Source of the DNA: an uncultured Oscillospiraceae bacterium
Lineage (GTDB): Bacteria > Bacillota > Clostridia > Oscillospirales > Oscillospiraceae
DNA: 50,354 nucleotides
NCBI GenBank assembly: GCA_947632155.1
Contig: CANROF010000011.1
Span: 1-50,354 of the forward strand
Reading direction: 5' to 3'
Positions 8,453 through 16,097 of this stretch are shown one piece after another (within the stretch, counting starts at the first letter, position 1; every line of letters begins with the position of its first letter). The notes below the pieces were generated by a model. That model ran no database searches, was not told the origin of the DNA, and saw only the letters and a list, made by a program, of their open reading frames with translations. A program made the position numbers and the translations under genes.

Positions 8453-9349
8453 TTGAAAAAAGTCCTTTCCCTTATGATCGTCCTGGTCCTCGCCGTGACC
8501 GCGGCGGTCCCGGCCCTGGCCCTGCGCCAGAGCGAGGACTACTACGTCACCGACGAGACGGGCTCGCTGTCCCGGGAAACCATCGAGGAGGTCCTCAGCG
8601 TCAACTACGACCTGGAGGAGAACGTGGGCGGGGCGCAGATCGTCATCGCTTTCATCGACTACTTCGGCGACATCTACGCCGACGAGTACGCGGTGAGCCT
8701 CTTCAACGAATGGAGCCTCTCCGCCCGCGCCATGCTGCTGGTGGTGTCCCCCAAGGAGGGCCGCGGCGGGATGACGGTCAGCGAGGAGCTCAAGGACCGG
8801 TTCACCGAGGACGACATCAACGACTACCTGGACCGCTACTTCTGGGACGATTTTGACGCCGGGAAGTACGACAGGGCCGTGACCAGGCTCGTGGGCAAGT
8901 TAGCGGACTGGTTTTATGACGAGTACGGCGTGAAAAAGCCCTCCTCCGGCGGCCAGGGGCTGCTGGCGGGCGGCTCCCTCATCGGCGCCATATTCGGATT
9001 TCTCACCAGAAATATCGTCGTCATTCTTTTCTGCGTCTTCATTTTCATCGTCCTCATCGAGGCCGACAGACGCCGCTGGCGCGGCTACCACGTGTACATG
9101 GGCATGCCCATACCCCGGTATTACCCCTGGTACATGTTCTCCTCCCGCCCCTACCGGCGCTGGCGCGGGCCTCCGCCCCCTCCGGGCCCCGGCCCGGGTC
9201 CCGGCGGCTACGGAGGCTATCGAAGCCGCCCCCGCCCCTCCGGCGGCCCCAGGCCCTCCTCCCGTCCCTCGGGAGGCTCCCGCCCCTCCGGCGGTTTCCG
9301 TCCCTCCGGCGGCGGCCGCAGCGGCGGCAGCTTCGGCGGGAGAAGATAA
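8453..9349 (+). CDS. TPM-domain membrane protein (YgcG type)
   Basis: About 298 residues: a signal peptide (MKKVLSLMIVLVLAVTAAVP), an extracytoplasmic TPM domain (about 25-165), one membrane helix (about 178-200), and an extreme Arg/Pro/Gly/Ser-rich tail ending in SGGSFGGRR. TTG at 8453 is chosen as start because GAGGTG is correctly spaced before it and it yields a clean signal peptide; a GTG at 8444 lies within the ribosome binding site. Glycine-rich GGxFGG tails are typical of this family. Function is unclear; LemA-TPM pairs are usually linked to the envelope. Last gene of the operon, followed by a strong terminator. Confidence 0.85.
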   Translation: MKKVLSLMIVLVLAVTAAVPALALRQSEDYYVTDETGSLSRETIEEVLSVNYDLEENVGGAQIVIAFIDYFGDIYADEYAVSLFNEWSLSARAMLLVVSPKEGRGGMTVSEELKDRFTEDDINDYLDRYFWDDFDAGKYDRAVTRLVGKLADWFYDEYGVKKPSSGGQGLLAGGSLIGAIFGFLTRNIVVILFCVFIFIVLIEADRRRWRGYHVYMGMPIPRYYPWYMFSSRPYRRWRGPPPPPGPGPGPGGYGGYRSRPRPSGGPRPSSRPSGGSRPSGGFRPSGGGRSGGSFGGRR

Positions 9350-9357
9350 CAAAATAC

Positions 9358-9390
9358 GAAAAGAAAGAGCCCGCCGGGCTCTTTCTTTTC
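9358..9390. terminator. Terminator after the TPM gene
   Basis: A perfect 15-bp stem (9358-9372 with 9376-9390) with a 3-nt loop and a T-rich descending arm, 9 bp after the stop codon. It is symmetrical and immediately abuts repeat copy B. Confidence 0.75.
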
Positions 9391-9588
9391 AGGCTGTCGA
9401 AAAATTCAAATTCAATATTTTTTCCAAGGACATGTGCCTTGAAAAAAATCCCTTTTGTCGCACAAGTGCCGCCAACGGCGGCGCGCAGGGCGACAGCAGG
9501 AATATTTTCTCTGAATTTCGCAAAATTCAGAGAAAATATTCCGCATGTTCCCCTTGTCGGAAAAAGGCCAAAGGCCTTTTCCCGACAG
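9391..9588 (-). repeat. Four-hairpin interspersed element, copy B
   Basis: Reverse-oriented copy of the element at 24-228. Stem IV pairs 9418-9429 with 9437-9447. Stem III pairs 9456-9461 with 9488-9493, with an inner GCCGCC/GGCGGC. Stem II is a perfect 20-bp stem (9497-9516 with 9521-9540). Stem I pairs 9554-9567 with 9571-9584. Stem II differs outside the apex from copies A and C but stays fully paired. The element sits between two similar terminators in the convergent gap between the TPM gene and spoIIID. Confidence 0.85.
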
Positions 9589-9590
9589 TC

Positions 9591-9620
9591 TGAGAAAGAG
9601 CCGGCGGGCTCTTTCTTTTT
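9591..9620. terminator. Terminator after spoIIID, near-duplicate of the one at 9358
   Basis: A 10-bp stem (9591-9600 with 9605-9614) followed by TTTT. Its arms share AGAAAGAGCC and GGCTCTTTCT with the terminator on the other side of repeat copy B. Confidence 0.65.
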
Positions 9621-9633
9621 CAATTTCGCTGGG

Positions 9634-9882
9634 CTATTCGCCCTTGTACTTTCTCCTGGTGGCCAGGCCGCCTCTTATGTGGCGCTCGGACTTGTTGAAG
9701 TCCAGAACGCCCTTGACCTCTTCGTAAAGCGGCTCGTTCACCCGCCGCAGGCGGTCGGAAATATCCTTGTGTACCGTACTCTTTGATACTCCGAAGTGTT
9801 TGGCGGCGGCGCGGACGGTGGCGCGGTTCTCGACTATGTACCGGGCTAAGCTGACGGCCCGCTCCTCGATGCTGCTCCTCAA
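9634..9882 (-). CDS. spoIIID: Sporulation transcription factor SpoIIID
   Basis: About 82 residues, the size of SpoIIID, the mother-cell DNA-binding regulator that acts with sigma-E and prepares the switch to sigma-K. The helix-turn-helix VRAAAKHFGVSKSTVHKD and the basic C-terminal segment RHIRGGLATRRKYKGE are hallmark parts of the family. The start is taken as TTG at 9882: the AGGGAG box is 8 nt upstream and the product MRSSIEERAVSLARYIVE then aligns end-to-end with known SpoIIID N-termini. GTG codons at 9888 and 9891 are too close to the box. Direct evidence that the organism is, or recently was, a spore former. Confidence 0.95.
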   Translation of the reverse strand: MRSSIEERAVSLARYIVENRATVRAAAKHFGVSKSTVHKDISDRLRRVNEPLYEEVKGVLDFNKSERHIRGGLATRRKYKGE

Positions 9883-9906
9883 TATCACCACTCCCTTGGC
9901 ACTTAA

Positions 9907-9935
9907 AATCTATGTCGCGGGGCGGACGTTTATAC
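9907..9935 (-). promoter_or_regulatory. Candidate sigma-E-type promoter of spoIIID
   Basis: On the minus strand, GTATAAA (9929-9935) and CATAGATT (9907-9914) are separated by 14 bp. This resembles the sigma-E pattern (-35 with ATA, -10 CATAnnnT). spoIIID is sigma-E-dependent in Bacillus, so the match is biologically sensible but not proven. Confidence 0.4.
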
Positions 9936-9947
9936 CATCCGGGACGT

Positions 9948-9976
9948 TTGACAGGGGAGGATGGCGGTAGTATAAT
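9948..9976 (+). promoter_or_regulatory. Consensus sigma-A promoter of the helicase gene
   Basis: TTGACA (9948-9953), exact 17-bp spacer, TATAAT (9971-9976): a perfect housekeeping promoter 31 bp before the start codon. Confidence 0.8.
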
Positions 9977-10007
9977 TAAGTCATCTTGATTTTCGGGAGG
10001 CGGGGGT

Positions 10008-12161
10008 ATGAGCGGGATATTGGACGGGCTGAACGAGGCGCAGAGGCTGGCCGTCACCACCACGGAGGGGCCCGTGCGGGTCATCGCCGGGGCCGGCTCC
10101 GGGAAGACCCGGGCCCTGACCCACCGGTTTGCGTACCTTGTCAACGAGCTGGGCATCCTCCCGGGGAGCATCCTTTGCGTGACCTTCACCAACAAGGCCG
10201 CCGCGGAGATGCGCCAGCGCATCCACAGCCTCACCGGGGACGACGACACGGGGCATATCTGCACCTTTCACAGCTTCTGCGTCACCGTTTTGCAGGAGGA
10301 CATCAGCGCCGTCAGCTACCCCAAGAGCTTCCTGGTCCTCGATAACTCCGACATCAACGAGATGCTGCGCATCATCTACGAGGAGCGGGGCCTGACCCTC
10401 CGGGACATGACCTTCGCCGCCGCGAGGGATATGATCGAGATCCAAAAGCTCTTTCGCCGGCCGGACTACTACCTCGACATGGTGGACATGTCCCTGGACC
10501 AGCTCCGGGAGAAGTATGAGAAAGCATCATCGGCTCAGGACATCATCTTTTACGGCTATCTCTATCAGGAGAAGAAGTGCTTCGCCCTGGACTACAACGA
10601 CCTCATCAAGTTCACCCTCCACATCTTCAACACCAACGCGGACATCCGCCGCAAGTGGCAGGAGCGGCTTGAGTACATCATGATCGACGAGTTCCAGGAC
10701 ATCGACTTCATCCAGTACGAGCTCATGGAGGCGCTGGTGGGGTACCACAACAACCTATTCGTGGTGGGGGACCCGGACCAGACCATTTACACCTGGCGCG
10801 GGGCCAACATCAAATACCTCCGGGACTTCGACCGGCGCTTTCCGGGAACGAAGACCATCATGATGACGGAAAATTACCGCTCCACGCCGGAAATTCTAAA
10901 GGCCGCCAACTCCCTCATCGCCAAAAACACCGACCGCATCAAAAAGGACCTCGTCCCCATGCTGCCCTCCGGCGAGAGCGTTCTTGTCCACAACGCCAAG
11001 ACCTCCGGGGACGAGGCCGCCTGGATGGCGGGGGAGATGGCGCGACTCCACGATAGCGGCGTGCCCTACCGGGATATGGCTGTGCTCTACCGCTCCCACT
11101 ACGTCACCCGCGTTATCGAGGAGGTCCTCCAAAAGGCCAAAATACCGTATACCATCTACAGCGGCGTGCAGTTTTTCGACCGGCGGGAGATCAAGGACGC
11201 CCTGAGCTACCTGCGCATGGCGGCGTTTCAGGACGACCTCTCCTTTATGCGGGTGGCAAACGTGCCAAAGCGCAACCTGGGCCGGCGGAGGATGGAGCTC
11301 CTGCGGGAGTACGCCGTCCGGAACGGCTGCTCGCTGTACGAGGCGCTGCGGCAAAACACCGACAGCGAGCTCATACGCCCCACAAAGGCCCGGGAGTTTG
11401 TGTCGCTCATCGACACCTTTTCTGCCTCCTACGAGGGGCGGCCCATCTCCGAGGTCCTGTCCGCCATGCTGAACGAATCCGGCTACGAGCGGATGCTCCG
11501 CACCGAGGGCAGCCAGGAGCGGCTGGACAATTTGGCGGAGCTGAAGCAGTCCGTTTACGATTTTGAGGTGTCCTGCGGGGAGGAGAGCACGCTTCCAAGC
11601 TACCTGGCCCATGTGGCCCTTTTTACCAATCAGGACGCCGGGGACGCCGGCGACAGGGTGAAGCTCATGACGGTCCACGCCGCCAAGGGCCTGGAGTTCC
11701 CCTACGTGTTCCTCACCGCCATGAACGAGGGGGTGTTCCCCTCCAAGCGCACCGCCACCCGCCCGGCCATGGAGGAGGAGCGCAGGCTCGCCTTCGTGGC
11801 CGTGACCCGGGCGCAAAAGCGCCTCTACCTCACCGAGGCGGAGGGCCGGAATTTGGACGGCTCGCCCCGCTACCCGTCCCGCTTCGTCCTGGATATAGAC
11901 CGGGAGCTTTTGGAGTTCACCTCCCCGCCCCGGGAGGGGCTTATCCGGGAGGCCCGGGAGTACATCGGCTTAAGCTGGGCGCGCCTGCCCTCCGGGGAGC
12001 CGGAGCGGCGCCTGGCCCCGGGGACTCGCGTCCGCCACGCCATCTTCGGCGCCGGAACGGTAATGGAAATATCTAACAATAAGGGCGCTTACGTTATCCA
12101 ATTTGACGGATTACCCACCCCAAGAGCCATTGCCTTTCGTGCGAATCTGGAAATATTGTAA
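10008..12161 (+). CDS. pcrA: UvrD/PcrA-type superfamily 1 DNA helicase
   Basis: A 717-residue ATP-dependent 3'-5' helicase for repair and replication-fork maintenance. Visible motifs are Walker A GAGSGKT (28-34), TFTNKAAAEM, the Walker B variant IDEFQDID (about 224-231; DEYQDTN is usual), VVGDPDQTIYTWRGA, TENYRS and, late in the protein, VKLMTVHAAKGLEFPYVF and VTRAQKRLYL. The C-terminus has the small basic domain of PcrA (GTRVRHAIFGAGTVMEI). GGGAGGCGG precedes the ATG. Slightly shorter than PcrA, and GDPDQ replaces GDDDQ, so it may be a PcrA paralogue rather than the essential copy. Confidence 0.9.
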   Translation: MSGILDGLNEAQRLAVTTTEGPVRVIAGAGSGKTRALTHRFAYLVNELGILPGSILCVTFTNKAAAEMRQRIHSLTGDDDTGHICTFHSFCVTVLQEDISAVSYPKSFLVLDNSDINEMLRIIYEERGLTLRDMTFAAARDMIEIQKLFRRPDYYLDMVDMSLDQLREKYEKASSAQDIIFYGYLYQEKKCFALDYNDLIKFTLHIFNTNADIRRKWQERLEYIMIDEFQDIDFIQYELMEALVGYHNNLFVVGDPDQTIYTWRGANIKYLRDFDRRFPGTKTIMMTENYRSTPEILKAANSLIAKNTDRIKKDLVPMLPSGESVLVHNAKTSGDEAAWMAGEMARLHDSGVPYRDMAVLYRSHYVTRVIEEVLQKAKIPYTIYSGVQFFDRREIKDALSYLRMAAFQDDLSFMRVANVPKRNLGRRRMELLREYAVRNGCSLYEALRQNTDSELIRPTKAREFVSLIDTFSASYEGRPISEVLSAMLNESGYERMLRTEGSQERLDNLAELKQSVYDFEVSCGEESTLPSYLAHVALFTNQDAGDAGDRVKLMTVHAAKGLEFPYVFLTAMNEGVFPSKRTATRPAMEEERRLAFVAVTRAQKRLYLTEAEGRNLDGSPRYPSRFVLDIDRELLEFTSPPREGLIREAREYIGLSWARLPSGEPERRLAPGTRVRHAIFGAGTVMEISNNKGAYVIQFDGLPTPRAIAFRANLEIL

Positions 12162-12271
12162 AATACCAGAAAAACCCTGGAATTCCGTTCAGAAATGTAG
12201 TACAATTATGGATAATATAACCCGGAGCCGGACTATCGACGGCACGAACCGGGTGACAGGGGTGCGTTTTC

Positions 12272-13300
12272 ATGATAACATCTGATATTTACGGAAGGCT
12301 CCGGGACGGGCGTGAGGTGCGCCGCTTTACCCTGGCCAACAAAAAGGGCGAGTATGTCCAGATCCTGGAGTACGGCGCCATTATCCACTCCGTGGTGGTG
12401 CTGGACAGGCACGGCGGCCTGGGCGACGTGGTCCTCGGTTGTGAGAGCGGCGAGAGGATCGAGGATTTCGGCCGCTCCGGCCGGGTGGTGGGCCGCTGCG
12501 CCAACCGGATAAAGGAGGGGCGCTTCTCCATCGGCGACCGCCAGTTCCAGCTCCAGTGCAACGAGGGGAAAAACTTCCTCCACGGCGCCGCCGACGACTA
12601 CGGCAAGAAGCTCTGGTCCGGCTGCATCGAGGGGGAGAGCGTGGTCCTGAGGCTGGACGACACGGACACCGTGGGCTTTGGCTGCGACGTCTCCGCCAAG
12701 GTCCGTTACACCTTCGACGACATGTCCCGCCTTGCCATCGACTACGAGCTGACGGCCCTGGGCGACACGGTCTTAAATCCCACCAACCACGCGTATTTTG
12801 ACCTGTCCGGCACCGGCGACATCCGGGACCACGACCTTTGGATAGGCGCCCACAACCGCGTCAGCCGCGACGAGGACGGCATCCCCGACGGCGGCATGAT
12901 CCCCGTTGCCGGCACCGCGGCGGACTTTACGTATCTGCGCTGTGTCCGCGAGGCCATGAAGTACGGCGGGGACTACTTCAACGGCGGCGACGTATCCTAC
13001 GACGAGTTTTACATACTGGACAAGCAGGAGAGCGGCAAGCCCGTGGCGGACCTCTACTCCTACAACGTGGGCCGTGGCATGAGGACCTACACCGACATGC
13101 CCGCCATGGTCCTCTATACCGACCCCGGCCGCAAGAAGGAGACTGGCAAGAACGGCCGGGAGCTGGGCCCCTACTGCGGCATATGCCTGGAGACGGGCTT
13201 CGTCCCCAACGCCGTCAACTGCCCCTCCTTCCAATCCCCGGTATTCATGGAGGGCATGACGCTGAAATCCACCACGGTGTACGAGTTTTATACAAGGTAA
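12272..13300 (+). CDS. galM: Aldose 1-epimerase (mutarotase)
   Basis: A 342-residue galactose mutarotase-like enzyme that interconverts the alpha and beta anomers of free hexoses. Family marks are GRCANRIKEGRF, NEGKNFLHGA, the catalytic-histidine segment NPTNHAYFDLSG and the catalytic-glutamate segment GICLETGFVPNAVN. Length is typical and there is no signal peptide. AGGGGTGCG precedes the ATG. No sugar transporter or Leloir-pathway gene is next to it. A weak promoter (TGGAAT-17-TACAAT, 12178-12206) may drive it apart from the helicase. A Rho-independent terminator follows. Confidence 0.9.
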   Translation: MITSDIYGRLRDGREVRRFTLANKKGEYVQILEYGAIIHSVVVLDRHGGLGDVVLGCESGERIEDFGRSGRVVGRCANRIKEGRFSIGDRQFQLQCNEGKNFLHGAADDYGKKLWSGCIEGESVVLRLDDTDTVGFGCDVSAKVRYTFDDMSRLAIDYELTALGDTVLNPTNHAYFDLSGTGDIRDHDLWIGAHNRVSRDEDGIPDGGMIPVAGTAADFTYLRCVREAMKYGGDYFNGGDVSYDEFYILDKQESGKPVADLYSYNVGRGMRTYTDMPAMVLYTDPGRKKETGKNGRELGPYCGICLETGFVPNAVNCPSFQSPVFMEGMTLKSTTVYEFYTR

Positions 13301-13306
13301 CCCACC

Positions 13307-13340
13307 CTCCCCGAGGCCCCGGCCCCGGGGAGCTTTTTTG
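13307..13340 (+). terminator. Terminator after galM
   Basis: Stem CTCCCCG (13307-13313) with CGGGGAG (13326-13332), a GC-rich loop, then CTTTTTT. It starts 7 bp after the stop codon. Confidence 0.8.
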
Positions 13341-13389
13341 CCGGAGAAACGGAAGGGCGCGAGTACAATGGCCCGCCCGCGGCGAGCTG

Positions 13390-13402
13390 GGGATTAGTAT
13401 GA
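13390..13402 (+). repeat. End remnant of the MITE-like element
   Basis: GGGATTAGTATGA matches the right terminus of the element at 16620-16877, including the following TGA. A GAGCT just upstream suggests a decayed right end with an internal deletion. Confidence 0.45.
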
Positions 13403-13406
13403 GGCG

Positions 13407-13739
13407 CTATGCGATGAGCAGGCCCGTTCCGAAGCTCAGGGCGTTGAGGAGCAGCGAGAGGCCCGCGGATTTGGGCCAGGGGAGGGGGAGGAGGGCGTGG
13501 TAGGCCCAGGCCTCCGCGGCTGCGGCGGCCAGCTCCAGCGTGGCCGTCACCGGGGCGTAGGGGAGGGAGAGCAGCCCGCACAGGCCGATCACCAGCACGT
13601 TGAGGATGGGATTCGTCATGACATTCACGACGGCGCTGTAGAGGATCGCCTCCCGCCGGCGGAAAATGAGGGCCACGGCGGCGCCCTCAATGGCCACCGT
13701 CAGCAGGAGGTTGCGCAAGAGCAAAAGTGCCAGCTCCAT
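13407..13739 (-). CDS. Small four-helix membrane protein, unknown function
   Basis: A 110-residue, very hydrophobic protein with about four membrane helices and a short basic loop (FRRREAIL). It does not match a family I can name. It lies 3 bp after a 70-residue single-span protein on the same strand, and both follow an MFS permease and another single-span protein, suggesting one functional unit. A MITE end remnant lies just past its stop codon. Confidence 0.6.
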   Translation of the reverse strand: MELALLLLRNLLLTVAIEGAAVALIFRRREAILYSAVVNVMTNPILNVLVIGLCGLLSLPYAPVTATLELAAAAAEAWAYHALLPLPWPKSAGLSLLLNALSFGTGLLIA

Positions 13740-13742
13740 AGG

Positions 13743-13955
13743 TCACTTTTTCCACCATTCTTTGCGGTGGCGGAGCTTTCGGATGATGAACACCACGGCG
13801 AACACCACCAGCGCCGCGGCGATAACGCCCAGGATGACGTACAGCGTCACCCAGCCGGCGGTGTCCTCCGTGGGCCGGAACAGGCCCGGCTCCGGGGCGA
13901 TGTCCAGGGGCATGAGGCCAAGGGCGGCCAGGAAATTAAAGAATACAGCGTTCAT
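13743..13955 (-). CDS. Small single-span membrane protein, unknown function
   Basis: 70 residues: a short outside-type N-terminus, one membrane helix (about 34-58) and a basic end (RKLRHRKEWWKK). The ribosome binding site GAGGAGG precedes the ATG. The helix segment VFAVVFIIR also occurs in the 50-residue protein encoded at 14086-14238, so the two are probably paralogues. An 11-bp inverted repeat (13971-13995) lies directly upstream of the ribosome binding site. Confidence 0.6.
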   Translation of the reverse strand: MNAVFFNFLAALGLMPLDIAPEPGLFRPTEDTAGWVTLYVILGVIAAALVVFAVVFIIRKLRHRKEWWKK

Positions 13956-14085
13956 TTTTTCCTCCTCTTATACTTTTTCTTGAAAGAAAAAGTATCAAAA
14001 AGAACTTTATAACGCACCTAAATGGTTGCTATACCTACATTATCGCCCGGTAACGAAAGATGCTTCTAATTGGAGAATAGTATTA

Positions 14086-14238
14086 TTATTTCATTTTGCG
14101 GATGATGACGCGGATGATGAAGACCACGGCGAAGACCGCCAGCGCGATGGCCGCGAGACTCACCACCGCGAAGACGATGAAGCGGGGATTCTGAAAATCA
14201 ATAGTGGGAGCGAAATCAAGGGGTATTGGACTGAACAT
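14086..14238 (-). CDS. 50-residue single-span membrane protein
   Basis: A very short gene whose ATG lies inside the end of the MFS permease gene (overlap 14216-14238). The product has a polar N-terminus (MFSPIPLDFAPTIDFQ), one membrane helix and a basic tail ending RVIIRKMK, so the tail is probably cytoplasmic. It shares VFAVVFIIR with the 70-residue protein downstream. The overlap, the classic single-span layout and the paralogue make it a likely real small protein, perhaps an accessory subunit of the permease. Confidence 0.6.
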   Translation of the reverse strand: MFSPIPLDFAPTIDFQNPRFIVFAVVSLAAIALAVFAVVFIIRVIIRKMK

Positions 14239-15295
14239 TTTCCGGTTCCTCCTTTTTTATGAATATGGCCGCCAGGGCCGAAAGGGCCGTCAGAGCCCCC
14301 GCCACTGGGCCCCGGGCATTCTCGGAGAGGGGAATGAAGAAGGGGACCGCCGACCCTAAGGCGATGGCCAGCTTCGAAAGTCCGAAGGCGAAGCCCGGAT
14401 ACTCCGGCATGGCCCCGGCCAGGGCGGCCTGGGTCACCGGCACGGACATGTTCATGAGGAATATGGCCGGTATCGCCAGCGCCGGGGCCATGCCCGTCAG
14501 GGCGAAGAGGCCGCCGGAGATGAGAAGCGGCGCAAGGACGGTATCCCGCCCGCCCAGCTTGTCCGCCGCGGCGCCGCCGGCGAGCTTCCCGAGGCAGATC
14601 ATCACCGCGGGCAGCATGGCGAGCGCCCCCGGCAGGGCCGGTCCCGTGGGCGCAAGACCGCAGGCGCAGGTGTGGACGGCGACAGAGGCAAAGAGCGCCG
14701 CCGCCAGCGCGGCCAGATCCAGCTTTCGCGGCAGCCGGGCCAGCTCCGGACAGCCGCCGGCGCCCTCCGGCGAGGGCGCCAGGAACATGCTGAGGCCCGA
14801 GGCCCCGGTTATCGCCGCCAGCGCCAGCGGGAAGGCCACGGCGGGGTTTGCCCCGCCAAGATATGTACCCAGTCCCACGCCCAGGGCCCCGGCGCAGTTA
14901 AATAGCCCCACGGGCGTGAGCTTTCCGCCGCAGTCACGCAGCACCGACGACCCCGCGCCCACGTGGAAGCCCGCGTTGCCGAGGATGGTCACCGCCATGG
15001 CCGCTATCCCCAGGCCCGCGGGGAGGGCGAAGGCCCGGACGAGATACCCCCCGGCCAGCCCCAGGGCCGTCACCGCCGCGCCCAGGGAGGCGAAGCTCTC
15101 CCGTGAGATCTTCTTCACATCAATAAGCGCCCCCAGCGGCGCCTGGAGGCCGAAGGCCAGGAGGTTGTAGGCGAGAAAGCTCAGCGCCAGCCCCTGCCCC
15201 ATGCCCAGGGCGGGCCGCAGAAGTCCAAAAAGCACCGTGAAGCAGGCCAGGTCCACCGTGAAGTGCGAAAAGGCGAGGACGGCCGTCTTTTTCAT
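14216..15295 (-). CDS. MFS-type permease
   Basis: 359 residues with about twelve membrane helices. The early AFSHFTVDLACFTVLFG resembles fosmidomycin-resistance-like members of the major facilitator superfamily, which carry a similar H..VD motif. The start is the ATG at 15295 (MKKTAVLAF), preceded by AAGGGG. Longer readings upstream lack a ribosome binding site and add a non-family extension. Substrate unknown. It heads a minus-strand group with three small membrane proteins and is divergent from the sirtuin gene. Confidence 0.8.
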   Translation of the reverse strand: MKKTAVLAFSHFTVDLACFTVLFGLLRPALGMGQGLALSFLAYNLLAFGLQAPLGALIDVKKISRESFASLGAAVTALGLAGGYLVRAFALPAGLGIAAMAVTILGNAGFHVGAGSSVLRDCGGKLTPVGLFNCAGALGVGLGTYLGGANPAVAFPLALAAITGASGLSMFLAPSPEGAGGCPELARLPRKLDLAALAAALFASVAVHTCACGLAPTGPALPGALAMLPAVMICLGKLAGGAAADKLGGRDTVLAPLLISGGLFALTGMAPALAIPAIFLMNMSVPVTQAALAGAMPEYPGFAFGLSKLAIALGSAVPFFIPLSENARGPVAGALTALSALAAIFIKKEEPENVQSNTP

Positions 15296-15314
15296 GGAAG
15301 CATCCCCTTTTTTC

Positions 15315-15343
15315 TTGATAATCCCATTATAAAATGATACAAT
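15315..15343 (+). promoter_or_regulatory. Promoter of the sirtuin gene
   Basis: TTGATA (15315-15320), 17-bp spacer, TACAAT (15338-15343). It overlaps the divergent permease promoter, so the two could interfere. Confidence 0.6.
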
Positions 15344-15354
15344 CAAAATATCAA
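15326..15354 (-). promoter_or_regulatory. Promoter of the MFS permease
   Basis: On the minus strand: TTGATA (15349-15354), 17-bp spacer, TATAAT (15326-15331), interleaved with the sirtuin promoter. Confidence 0.6.
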
Positions 15355-15377
15355 CAACAAATCGGGAGGATCGGGCC

Positions 15378-16097
15378 ATGAACGATAAAATTGAAGCGCT
15401 CCAAAGGCTCATCGACGAGTCAAGCTATATCGTCTTTTTCGGCGGCGCCGGGGTGTCCACCGAGAGCGGTATCCCGGATTTTCGCAGCGTGGACGGACTC
15501 TACAACCAGAAATACGCCTACCCGCCGGAGGAGATACTGAGCCGCACGTTCTTTGATCGGAACCCGGAGGAATTTTACCGCTTCTACCGGGACAAGCTCA
15601 TCGTGGGGGAGGCCAGGCCCAACGCGGCGCACCTCTACCTTGCGGAGCTGGAGAAGCGGGGAAAGCTCCGGGCCGTGGTGACCCAGAACATCGACGGGCT
15701 CCATCAGGCCGCCGGGAGCCGCAACGTCTTAGAGCTCCACGGCACGCTTTTGGAGAATTACTGCGTCCGCTGCGGCAGACGCTATGACGCCGGCTACTGC
15801 CAGAAGGCCCAGGGCGTGCCCCGGTGCTCCTGCGGCGGCATCGTGCGCCCGGACATCGTTTTATACGAGGAGGGACTTGACCAGGACGTTCTGACCCGGG
15901 CCGTGACGCACATCTCCCGGGCGGACCTGCTCATCATCGGCGGCACGTCCCTGGCCGTGTACCCCGCCGCTGGGCTCATCCACTATTTCCGCGGCAAGCA
16001 CCTGGTCCTCATCAACAAGTCCCCCACCCCCATGGACGGCCTGGCGGAGCTGGTCATACCGGAGAAGATCGGGGAGGTCTTCTCCCAGCTTCACTGA
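15378..16097 (+). CDS. cobB: NAD-dependent protein deacylase (sirtuin)
   Basis: A 239-residue Sir2-family enzyme removing acyl groups from lysines with NAD. Seen in order: FGGAGVSTESGIPDFRS (NAD site), TQNIDGLHQAAGS, LELHGT with the catalytic histidine, four zinc-type cysteines (CVRC and CSC with a nearby Cys), and GTSLAVYPAAG. Length and order are standard. ATG at 15378 follows GGGAGGA. Its 3' end overlaps the convergent amidase gene by 7 bp. Confidence 0.95.
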   Translation: MNDKIEALQRLIDESSYIVFFGGAGVSTESGIPDFRSVDGLYNQKYAYPPEEILSRTFFDRNPEEFYRFYRDKLIVGEARPNAAHLYLAELEKRGKLRAVVTQNIDGLHQAAGSRNVLELHGTLLENYCVRCGRRYDAGYCQKAQGVPRCSCGGIVRPDIVLYEEGLDQDVLTRAVTHISRADLLIIGGTSLAVYPAAGLIHYFRGKHLVLINKSPTPMDGLAELVIPEKIGEVFSQLH

